DNA of 64,000 nt from the NCBI GenBank assembly GCA_012861695.1, contig JAAOOA010000189.1, forward strand, positions 108,501-172,500, in the 5' to 3' direction. Position numbers and translations under genes: made by a program. How positions within the stretch are numbered: the stretch's first letter is position 1; each line of letters opens with the position of its first letter. The stretch comes from Trematomus loennbergii (taxonomy: Eukaryota; Chordata; Actinopteri; Perciformes; Nototheniidae). This document shows positions 55,851 to 64,000 of the stretch, one piece after another. The notes under the pieces were generated by a model. The model worked only from the letters and a program-made list of their open reading frames with translations, did not search any database and was not told the DNA's origin.

Positions 55851-56044
55851 TGTGGTATCTTACCTTGTGTTATTATTACATGTTATTGCATTTGTCCAGC
55901 AGGGGGCAAACTCACTCTTGGTATTAAAAGAGCCTGTTGTACATGTTCCCACGAGGAAGTCCCGGAAGCATGTTACCAAAGTAAAACCAGTTAAATCTAC
56001 TCTTATGTTGTGGACATACAATTATTGATCACAAGATAACAACA
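55851..56044 (+). repeat. Gypsy 3' LTR
   Basis: 194 bp, identical to the 5' LTR apart from four single-base gaps. It is followed by AGTAT (56045-56049). 56.05-56.46 kb beyond it has no feature I can support. Confidence 0.9.
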
Positions 56045-56464
56045 AGTATGTTATTACTTCGGCATCATTTTGAAACGTGTATTATAATTAAATCACGGTA
56101 AAATATGTTAATTGTGTTGTAGTTGTAGCACCCGAGCCAGCGCGTCTTGTTTGAATGGTGCTAGTAAACACAGCTGACAGTCCAAAGTGGACTATGGCAA
56201 AGAAAAGCACAAAAGCTGCAAAACTACACTGATAAAACAAATGAGAACATATTGTATATCAAGGCAAATATTATTTGAACCAGCTCATGGTTTGAAATGT
56301 CAAACATTGAAAGGCAAAAGTATTATTAAAACCATGTACTACATCATCACCTTGGTCCCATCATATACTCTGGGAAGAGAATATCTACTGTGCTTGAAAA
56401 CTGGATCACATCATCATGTGAGGTTGACTTTGTGACCTGGAGAACATTTCAGCTGCAACATTAG

Positions 56465-57113
56465 CTCGTTGATAAGCTTGGGATATGAGATATTTTTGTA
56501 GCCAGTCGTGGTAAAGGCATTTGTGCTATTGTATGCATTATTGACCCAACATTTCTACAGGCATGGCAGAATATGGCACTATTTTCACATGAATATTCTA
56601 GCCATAGTCTATTTTTATACCACGAGCTACAAAATGACGCCTTCCCCCACTGTACAGGCGGGTACTTGTTTAGATATACCTGGGCAGGCTCTGTTTTGCC
56701 GAGGTCCCCTGGCACCCGCGGGCCTCCGAGGGGTGGCGTTGTTTCGGGCGACGAAGACTGCTGCTCCGGGGGCGGCGAGTCGGGCGGTAGTAACCTAGTG
56801 TCCACGACGGAGGGTTACGTGATGTCCCCATCCGACCTGTTGCTATTGTCTGCAGTAGATGCAGTGTTGCTGGCATTTAGTGATGGTTGCTTTAACCATT
56901 TTCGTATATCCGTGATCATCCACAGATGTGTGTCCCTGCTGTGGAAGCACTTTGGAAATGATGCTCGCACAGCGGCGCAGGTCACGCGCACCTGACACAA
57001 TTTGTTTTATATTGTATAATATTTTTCGATCCCTTCTCTTTTTGAATAGAGGGTGCATAACATTCAACTGAGGGTGCAATGCATGCCTATGCACCCCCGT
57101 AGAACCGGGCCTG
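56465..57113 (-). mobile_element. 5' part of a ZMYM/DUF4371-type hAT transposon
   Basis: On the minus strand the element begins CAGGCCCGGTTCTACGGGGG at 57113. After a noncoding leader comes the coding start MDTRLLPPDSPPPEQ (56805). A TTF-type zinc-finger region follows (LNKYPPVQWGKASFCSSWY, then WLEYSCENSAIFCHACRN), as in ZMYM1-like hAT transposases. A frameshift follows near 56530 and the copy stops by 56465, long before the catalytic domain. Confidence 0.65.
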
Positions 57114-57249
57114 GCTCAGTACTTTAACTTCCTGTGTTTTTGGGATCAATAAAGTATTTTTTATTGATGTTTACATTTCTTAATATGATTTGAACAGAAC
57201 TGCGTTGCCAGGCAACAGCACGGTCAGCTGCTGTCAATCACTCCTTATC

Positions 57250-57405
57250 TAGAATGGAACCTTCAGACTGATGACCTCATCTCTGGCTTTGGTCTCTGAG
57301 ATGGAACCTTCAGACTGATGACCTCATCTCTGGCTTTGGTCTCTGAGATGGAACCTTCAGACTGATGACCTCATCTCTGGCTTTGGTCTCTGAGATGGAA
57401 CCCTC
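57250..57405. repeat. 47-bp tandem repeat, 3.3 copies
   Basis: Nearly identical units of gatggaaccttcagactgat followed by gacctcatctctggctttgg and tctctga lie upstream of the coiled-coil gene. They could influence its promoter, but there is no direct evidence. Confidence 0.9.
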
Positions 57406-57614
57406 AGAAGTCTGCAGGTATCTCTGAGAGACAGGTCATCACAGCATGAGCAGCAGAAACAGGGTTTGTGGTCAGCGAACATTAGGATACTTGCACGTAT
57501 AGTTTAGTCAGGTCATCTTCACAGGTGAACAACACTTAGTCAATTCACTGTAGACCTTAAAGTCCAATAAGTACATTTAGCCCCTGTTAGCTAAACAGCA
57601 GCTCATTCATAGAG

Positions 57615-59538
57615 ATGGAGGACAACAGAGAGCAGCTGGCGGTCAGTTTTTCAGACGTTCCTTCAGATGTTCCTTCAGATGTTCCTTCAGACGTTCCTTC
57701 AGATGTTCCTTCAGATGTTCCTCTGAGGAAAAATCCGCCTCCAGTGAAACCAAAGGGCTACAAAGTGCATGAGTTTATGATCCAACTTCTGAGGAAACAG
57801 GTTCAGGACGGGAAGCTGGAGCTGGAGAGGAGTTTAAGAAGAAAGAAGGAGGAGAAGATGCAGGACCAGGCCTCCCAGACGGAGGAGGAAGACCTGAAGG
57901 AGGAGAAGGAGGAGAAGATGCAGGACCAGGCCTCTCAGACGGAGGAGGAAGACCTGAAGGAGGAGAAGATGCAGGAGCAGGCCTCCCAGACGGAGGGGGA
58001 AGACCTGAAGGAGGAGAAGGAGGAGAAGGAGGAGAAGATGCAGGAGCAGGCCTCCCAGACGGAGGAGGAAGACCTGAAGGAGGAGAAGAGAGTCTTAACC
58101 AATGAGAAGCTGAACAGGAAATATTCAAAGCTCCTCAAGTGGTGCCATAAGACCAAAAGAGAGATGGATGCTTTGCTAGAGGAGAACCAGGATCTCACAG
58201 AACCTAAAGAACCTTGTGAGGGAGTAAAGGATGGAGAGATAGATGCTTTGCTAGAGGAGAACCAGGATCTCACAGAACTAAAGAACCTTGTGAGGGAGTA
58301 AAGGAGGAGAGATAGATGCTTTGCTAGAGGAGAACCAGGATCTCACAGAACCTAAAGAACCTTGTGAGGGAGTAAAGAAAGGAGAGATAGATGCTTTGCT
58401 AAAGGAGAACCAGGATCTCACAGAACCTAAAGAACCTTGTGAGGAAGTAAAGGATGGAGAGATAGATGCTTTGCTAGAGGAGAACCAGGATCTCACAGAA
58501 CCTAAAGAACCTTGTGAGGAAGTAAAGGATGGAGAGATGGATGCTTTGCTAGAGGAGAACCAGGATCTCACAGAACCTAAAGAACCTTGTGAGGGAGTAA
58601 AGAAAGAGAGATAGATGCTTTGCTAAAGGAGAACCAGGATCTCACAGAACCTAAAGAACCTTGTGAGGGAGTAAAGAAAGGAGAGATAGATGCTTTGCTA
58701 GAGGAAACCAGGATCTCACAGAACCTAAAGAACCTTGTGAGGGAGTAAAGAAAGGAGAGATAGATGCTTTGCTAGAGGAAACCAGGATCTCACAGAACCT
58801 AAAGAACCTTGTGAGGAAGTAAAGGATGGAGAGATAGATGCTTTGCTAGAGGAGAACCAGGATCTCACAGAACCTAAAGAACCTTGTGAGGGAGTAAAGG
58901 ATGGAGAGATAGATGCTTTGCTAGAGGAGAACCAGGATCTCACAGAACCTAAAGAACCTTGTGAGGGAGTAAAGGATGGAGAGATAGATGCTTTGCTAGA
59001 GGAGAACCAGGATCTCACAGAACCTAAAGAACCTTGTGAGGGAGTAAAGGATGGAGAGATAGATGCTTTGCTAAAGGAGAACCAGGATCTTAAAGAACAG
59101 AAGGAACATTGTGAGGAAGTAAAGGTCTATATGGAGAATCAGCGGAACGTCTTGAGGAATGACTTGGAGATCCTGAACCTGAGATATGGAAATCTCCTCA
59201 AGACGCAGATGAAGGCCGAAGCAGAGATGGACATCTTGAGAAAGGAGAACCAGGATCTGAGAGAACTGCAGGAACCGTGTGCTGACGACAATGATGTGGA
59301 CATCGTCACTTTGTTGAGGATCAACAGAAAGCTCCATGTGCAGAAAGAGGAGAAGAATCTGGAGATCGACCGCCTGCGAGAGAAGAACCGGACGCTGCAG
59401 CTACAATGTTGTGTGGAGGAGGAGGAGGCTGTGCAGGTGGAGGAGCCGACGAGCACACCGCGGCGGTTGAATTGGTTCAACGCCTTCTTCAACCGCCGCC
59501 GTCGGGAACATCCCCGAGTACATAGTCTACTTGACTAA
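57615..59538 (+). CDS. Repeat-rich coiled-coil protein, single long exon with frame breaks
   Basis: From the ATG at 57615 the protein has five VPSD repeats, a basic segment (KPKGYKVHEFMIQLLRKQ), four repeats around MQ(D/E)QASQTE(E/G)EDLKEE, then about thirteen 25-residue repeats (DALLEENQDLTEPKEPCEGV). A non-repetitive coiled coil (DILRKENQDLRELQ) and a short basic C-terminus (FNAFFNRRRREHP) ending at 59538 follow. The 75-bp repeat keeps frame, but missing bases near 58280, 58300, 58608, 58708 and 58772 split it into ORFs 57615-58301, 58321-58614 and 58843-59538. I do not recognise the family. QASQTE resembles LC8 dynein-light-chain binding sites. It is probably a cytoskeletal or scaffold-like protein, if the gaps are sequencing errors. 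Confidence 0.6.
58160..59090. repeat. 75-bp coding minisatellite
   Basis: About thirteen units of gatggagagatagatgcttt, gctagaggagaaccaggatc, tcacagaacctaaagaacct and tgtgagggagtaaag encode the 25-residue repeats above. Units differ by few substitutions, so expansion is recent. Confidence 0.9.
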
Positions 59539-59644
59539 AAAGTGAAGAAGACTCAGCAGCTCTGACATCAGCTGATCACTGAGAACCAATAGATTTAGAC
59601 ATCAAACAAGTCAGAGTGAGCAACTTGTACTCAGTCTGGATATT

Positions 59645-59925
59645 TATTAGATCATTAGAACAGTTATTAGATCAGTTATTAGATCAGTTATTAGAACAAT
59701 TATTAGAACAGTTATTAGATCAGTTATTAGATCAGTTATTAGATCAGTTATTAGATCAGTTATTAGATCAGTTTTAGAACAATTATTAGAACAGTTATTA
59801 GATCAGTTATTAGATCAGTTATTAGAACAGTTATTAGAACAGTTATTAGATCAGTTATTAGATCAGTTATTAGATCAGTTATTAGATCAGTTATTAGATC
59901 AGTTATTAGATCAGTTATTAGAGAA
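59645..59925. repeat. 12-bp minisatellite (ttattagatcag)
   Basis: More than twenty copies of ttattagatcag with ttattagaacag variants begin about 100 bp after the stop of the coiled-coil gene, so they probably lie in its 3' UTR. 59.93-60.6 kb holds G-rich runs (60.11, 60.19 kb) and a duplicated gagcactggagctctgtgat segment, but no gene. Confidence 0.9.
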
Positions 59926-60610
59926 GATAAGAAGTCCACTTTAATGAAATGTAATGTCACTGTATCGGGTTCCCCTGTGTCTCAGGGTTCCCCCGCATTG
60001 TGACAGGATTTGGGATCATTAAGCGGTCCCAGATTCTGTCCTCATGAAAAAAAGAACCTCCCTTCCTTTCTGCTCTGTGGGTTCTGATAATAATAAGGTT
60101 GTGTGTGTGTTGGGGGGGGGTTAAAGTCCATGACCATTTGGGGCAGGGGAAAGGTGGGAGGCAGGGTGGAGAGGTCAGGGGAGAGATGTCAGAGGGGGGG
60201 AGAGAGAGGGAGAGAGGGAGGGAATGTGAATTCATGTTTTTAAAGCTTTCCACTAATCAACTGTTTGCAATGAGAGTTCAAATGGTATTTATATTTATTT
60301 ATTTCGCAAAAATAAAAATAATTATTGAATTTATTGGAAGTGTAATATATTTATTGTATATTTGTGTTCTTATGTGTGATATTTTCTCCTTTATATACAA
60401 ATATGTTGGTGATCTATTTTATGAAATAAGTGACAGAGCACTGGAGCTCTGTGATTGGATCATCTCTCGTCCAATCACAGAGCACTGGAGCTCTGTGATT
60501 GGATCATCTCGTTATTTTGACGGGACTTTTTCCTTTTAAAAATTGAATAATTAAAGACTTTTACTTTGAAGTTCTTGATGTTTGCTTTTTTCGTTCTATA
60601 ATAGAGCCGA

Positions 60611-60792
<182 letters not shown>

Positions 60793-60804
60793 TGACCTAG
60801 TCAC

Positions 60805-60877
60805 TCTCACTCAGGGCGTCGGAGATGTCCACCTGCAGCGTGGCGTCCGTCTGCAGATCCACGTTCACCGCCCGCGG
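60805..60877 (-). CDS. Sorting nexin SNX5/6/32-like exon
   Basis: On the minus strand acceptor ttctag is followed by a frame reading AVNVDLQTDATLQVDISDAL-SE. It closely resembles the N-terminal segment just before the PX domain of SNX5, SNX6 and SNX32 (retromer-associated sorting nexins of endosomes). The donor is irregular: AGTGAGA-GTGACT is one base off the expected phase, perhaps one more missing base. No neighbouring exon was found in the window. It is either one exon of a gene with a very long following intron or a stray exon copy. Confidence 0.5.
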
Positions 60878-60965
60878 CTAGAATAACCACATATCCCATA
60901 ATGCAACACACATCCCATAATGCACCACAAGTCTCATAATGATTCAAAAGCTGTCTGTTGTGAAT

Positions 60966-62163
60966 TAGAGATGGCAAATCCGGATCCTTTTACGGACTCA
61001 GGGTCTTCTGAGTCAGTCATTGAAGAGATCCGGATCATACGAGTCATTTGAGTCATTTGAGTCAGCATCACCAAGACCGAAGAAATCCTATCGGTGAAAC
61101 CGAAAAGTTGTTGCATTTCACGAGCATATTAAACTGACGTGATATTAACCTCCGCTACACAGTGTATTTTGCTTTAATAAAAAATGTTTATCACAAAAAA
61201 AGGGTTATTTTGCGATTTGGCAAATCTGAGTCTGCTGTTGACTCGTGCATGAGGACGAGTCTGCTGTTGACTCGTGCATGAGGACGAGTCTGCTGTTGAC
61301 TCGTGCATGAGGACGAGTCTGCTGTTGACTCGTGCATGAGGACGAGTCTGCTGTTGACTCGTGCATGAGGACGAGTCTGCTGTTGACTCGTGCATGAGGA
61401 CGAGTCTGCTGTTGACTCGTGCATGAGGACGAGTCTGCTGTTGACTCGTGCATGAGGACGAGTCTGCTGTGGACTCGTGCATGAGGACGAGTCTGCTGTT
61501 GACTCGTGCATGAGGACGAGTCTGCTGTTGACTCGTGCATGAGGACGAGTCTGCTGTTGACTCGTGCATGAGGACGAGTCTGCTGTGGACTCGTGCATGA
61601 GGACGAGTCTGCTGTTGACTCGTGCATGAGGACGAGTCTGCTGGATCTCTGGATCTGCTGCTATATACGGCTCCGAGTCCGCACGAGTCTGCTCTGCTGT
61701 GTGTTGCACAGTGAGTCAGGATTTGCGAATCTGCGAGTCTGCTGTTGACTCGTGCATAATATAGCGCGGGAGCCGGGTGCTGGAGGAGGGGCTATGCTCG
61801 TGCACATGACGAGTATGGATCTCTGGATCTGCTATACTATTACGGTTAGGAGCCGTCAGCTCCTCTGAGTCCCCACGAGTCTGCAGGAAGTTTCACTGAT
61901 CCCCCTCCCCTGAGCCAAACGATCACTTCAGGCAGCTATCCTACTTGCTAAAGGGTAGGTAGATGGACTGGGGTACGTTGTAATGTGATTTTACATGTTA
62001 TAAAGAGAGTAGCGAGTGACGCAATTTATAGTTTTAATTTGTACGTCACACCAAGTGTGGGACTCAAGGACTCGGGTTAATGGAGAGGGGAGACTCGTCA
62101 CGACCAGCTCATTTCTAGGATCCGGGTTAATGATCCGGATGAATCAGGACTCGCCCATCTCTA
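60966..62163. mobile_element. 1.2-kb nonautonomous hAT element
   Basis: Termini TAGAGATGGCAAATCCGGAT and (reverse complement) TAGAGATGGGCGAGTCCTGA are flanked by near-identical 8-bp duplications TTGTGAAT and TTGTGAAG. The interior is full of gagtc/gactc motifs and has a 29-bp minisatellite. No transposase is present. Confidence 0.8.
61227..61641. repeat. 29-bp minisatellite, about 14 copies
   Basis: The unit gagtctgctgttgactcgtg followed by catgaggac repeats nearly perfectly. Because 29 is not a multiple of three and the unit has no stop on the minus strand, three overlapping minus-strand ORFs encode the same cyclic peptide. None is likely to be a gene. Confidence 0.95.
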
Positions 62164-62288
62164 TTGTGAAGTCAATAATCAATACCTGCTGATGGAGAGG
62201 AGACTGTCAGGGTATTTTAATAACATGTTTATGTCTTGGTTTAGATTCATTTACAGTTTAGGGTCTGTTGTTGTTGTTTTGTTTTTAA

Positions 62289-62905
62289 CAGTGGCGAGCC
62301 GTGACTTTTATACCTAGGCCCTCTGACCTCGAAAAAAAGAGTCATAATAATTTTCGAATCATAAATCTAATCGATAGATTTATGATTGATAGATTTATGA
62401 TCGATAGATTTATGATTAGAAAATGATAAAAGTAGGGTAGACATGTGGAGATTATCCGGCTGAACAAAACGTGCATTTATCAAACAGGTACGTTTCCCAC
62501 AGATCTTATTTCCAGCTATTTTCCAAAACCCTCTGGAGAAATCCCATTGTTTTTTGGCGAGGGAACCAGCAGCTTCCTTCCGGGTTTTAGGACGCGTCAC
62601 TGCACCGCTCTATACACATGAATAAACCTCACAGCGGGCGGAACTTGTCATAAAGTCCGCAAAAATGATGCCCACCCATTTAGAGGGAAGGTATGATTGG
62701 TCAATTGTACTGTCATTTGATATTACTCTCTCGTTGAGTTACCCTAGCTGAGCCCTCTGTGAATTCACAGCTGGACCACCAATCAGCTCATGTCTTCACC
62801 TTGCAGAGAGGGGCAAAGGAGCTTCTTTCATTTAACCCTTCACATTCCAACAGAAACTGAACAGGCAGGTTCTAAGGACTTTAGGGCCCTGACGGCTCGC
62901 CACTG
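62289..62905. mobile_element. 617-bp hAT MITE
   Basis: Inverted ends CAGTGGCGAGCCGTGAC and (reverse complement) CAGTGGCGAGCCGTCAG are flanked by the 8-bp duplications GTTTTTAA and GTTTCTAA (one mismatch). The interior has three copies of tcgatagatttatgat and no coding capacity. Confidence 0.85.
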
Positions 62906-63027
62906 GTTTCTAACTTGCAGTAAATGAGGTCTCTCCCTCAGGCCTTATATTGTAGAGTAAATCAAGAACATGTATTTCTGTATTTAAGGTTTTTAACTGA
63001 GATACATCTGTCCCCTGACTCAGATAA

Positions 63028-63030
<3 letters not shown>

Positions 63031-63118
<88 letters not shown>
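63031..63118. repeat. (GT)n microsatellite
   Basis: A pure GT tract of 88 bp directly abutting the hAT fragment at 63119. Confidence 0.95.
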
Positions 63119-63120
<2 letters not shown>

Positions 63121-63545
63121 GTGATGTGATGCGCCCTGCAGACAAGCCGTTTATTTTGTATTTCTTAAGTAATACAAGACAGAATGATACTGTATGATGA
63201 TCTCCGCGCTCCGTGCATGATGGATGCAGTGACATGTAATATCCAAGGATTAGAGATGGTTGGATGCTGCTGTTTTGAGCATTGCAATATATTTGTTTTC
63301 ACCATGTTATTTATTTATGATTATCTTTAGGCTCAGCAAAGATTTGATGTCAGCTGTTGCCGTCTGTGTTCCTTTAGTTAAGACTGAAATAGAGCCCTGC
63401 TGTTTTGTTCGGGCTTTTTCTTTAAATACACTTTTAAAATGTCGATACAGTAGCTGTCCTTTTTTTAAATGTCTATGCTAAAGTTGTTCTAGGTGTTGCT
63501 ATCTGCTTTGTGTAGCGTGGTTCTACAAGTCAGCGAGTTCATTGG
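63119..63545. mobile_element. Truncated copy of the 17.9-kb hAT element
   Basis: It shares taagtaatacaagacagaat, catgtaatatccaaggatta and gcaaagatttgatgtcagct with 17.99-18.40 kb in the same order. The left end keeps tagtgatgtg but has lost the gagccggctc blocks, and the right 290 bp are missing where the next hAT element begins. Confidence 0.8.
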
Positions 63546-63557
63546 GTGGAATCAGAG

Positions 63558-64000
63558 AGTTAGGGTTAGGGATGGGTACCGAGCCCCGGTATTAAACGGG
63601 CTTTGGGGCTGAATTATTAAAGACCGTGGTACCGTTAAGCTCCGACGTTATCGGTCTTTTTATCGGTACTGGAGACATCTAAAAAATATGTCATGTGTAT
63701 TATTGCTACACAAACATTATATTGCAGTTTTAGTGTCGCCAACTCCGTTTCTAATACGCAAAAAGACTGCAAAATGCGTCATTTTTAGTATTTTCGATCT
63801 CTCCAATCCAGACGAGAGATCTCTCTCCCCTGCCTGTGTGCGAGGGGGCGGGGCAGTTTACACACACGCAGCTGCTACATGCAGCAACACACACACACAC
63901 GGAGGAGATGGCGGAGAGAACGCGCTCCGAGGTGTGGTTAAACTTTACTCGTCTCGCTCGTTGCCTAAAGTGCAATAAGAGTTTAGCATGTAAGGGCGGT
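63558..64000 (+). mobile_element. 5' end of a BED-finger hAT transposon (runs off the window)
   Basis: The terminus ggatgggtaccgagccccgg and its subterminal inversion (ggtaccgttaagctccgacg) mark a hAT end. A 5' leader with a short CA tract follows, then a transposase start at 63908. The rest lies beyond the window. Confidence 0.7.
63908..64000 (+). CDS. hAT transposase N-terminus (BED zinc finger), partial
   Basis: Thirty-one codons are visible from the ATG. They read SEVWLNFTRL followed by CLKCNKSLACKGG, the first half of a BED-type C2H2/C zinc finger with its CxxC pair. BED fingers bind the transposon ends in hAT transposases. The frame is open to the end of the window. Whether the enzyme is complete cannot be judged here. 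Confidence 0.75.
   Translation, partial: MAERTRSEVWLNFTRLARCLKCNKSLACKGG

Larger units (their letters stand above)
51796..56044 (+). mobile_element. Ty3/Gypsy LTR retrotransposon, RT core deleted
   Basis: Two LTRs (51796-51985 and 55851-56044) start TGTGG and end ACA, and the element is flanked by the perfect 5-bp duplication AGTAT. A purine tract (aaagggggggaaa) precedes the right LTR. The interior encodes Gag, a CCHC knuckle, an aspartic protease, the RNase H side of Pol, and an intact integrase. The reverse-transcriptase catalytic core is absent, so the copy is nonautonomous. Several 1-base frameshifts break Gag and Pol. Confidence 0.9.

Noticed and set aside
57775..59018. Minus-strand Ser/Pro-rich ORFs opposite the coiled-coil gene
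   Set aside because: Antisense shadows of the coding repeats.
61174..61709. Three overlapping minus-strand ORFs with TADSSSCTSQQQTRPHARVNS-type repeats
   Set aside because: The 29-bp unit cycles through all frames and encodes the same cyclic peptide. It lies within a noncoding hAT element.
63558..63570. Telomeric repeat
   Set aside because: Only two TTAGGG units, at the junction of two hAT elements.

Overview
The window looks like nuclear DNA of a ray-finned fish, probably a percomorph. It carries an NLRC3-like immune gene with a FISNA-NACHT exon and 171-bp LRR exons, spliced vertebrate genes, long (CA)n/(GT)n tracts, and many fish-type hAT, Harbinger, Crypton, P-like, LINE, SINE and Ty3/Gypsy copies. 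This is inferred from gene and repeat content only.

Layout. 1-2.5 kb is repeat sequence, including a tRNA-derived SINE. 3.2-15.3 kb is a minus-strand NLRC3-like gene: two N-terminal exons, a RING exon, a NACHT exon and four LRR exons. A 3.2-kb terminal-inverted-repeat element sits in one LRR intron and a LINE fragment in intron 1. 17.9-25.1 kb is a transposon cluster: a hAT miniature element, a minisatellite, an intact PIF/Harbinger DDE transposase, an internally deleted Crypton, and an intact three-exon Myb/SANT-like gene of the Harbinger accessory type. 25.3-25.7 kb is a broken C2H2 zinc-finger fragment. 27.0-33.4 kb is a plus-strand multi-exon gene of a poorly described family, with an ExoX-C-like motif, a zinc ribbon (DUF6729-like) and an RNase H-fold/transposase-like region. 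A 2.4-kb element occupies one of its introns. 34.4-38.7 kb is a 37-bp minisatellite and 39.3-39.9 kb a 57-bp minisatellite.

40.6-49.7 kb is a minus-strand centromere protein O gene (cenpo) whose six coding exons can be placed. Its intron 2 has grown into about 69 tandem 57-bp copies that each look like a whole mini-intron. Its intron 5 holds two nested hAT elements with perfect target-site duplications. 50.2-51.3 kb is a THAP/P-like long-TIR element. 51.8-56.0 kb is a Ty3/Gypsy element with both LTRs and a 5-bp duplication but no reverse-transcriptase core. 56.5-57.1 kb is a ZMYM-type hAT 5' end. 57.6-59.5 kb is a plus-strand coiled-coil gene with 25-residue coding repeats. One isolated exon near 60.8 kb resembles the SNX5/6/32 sorting nexins. 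60.97-64 kb is hAT-derived, ending inside the first exon of a BED-finger hAT transposase.

Single-base deletions break otherwise well-conserved reading frames in clusters (NACHT exon, cenpo, Gypsy, coiled-coil gene). The two Gypsy LTRs differ by four 1-base gaps and no substitutions. Residual assembly indels are therefore a serious alternative to true pseudogenisation, so frameshifts here should not be read as gene death without checking reads.
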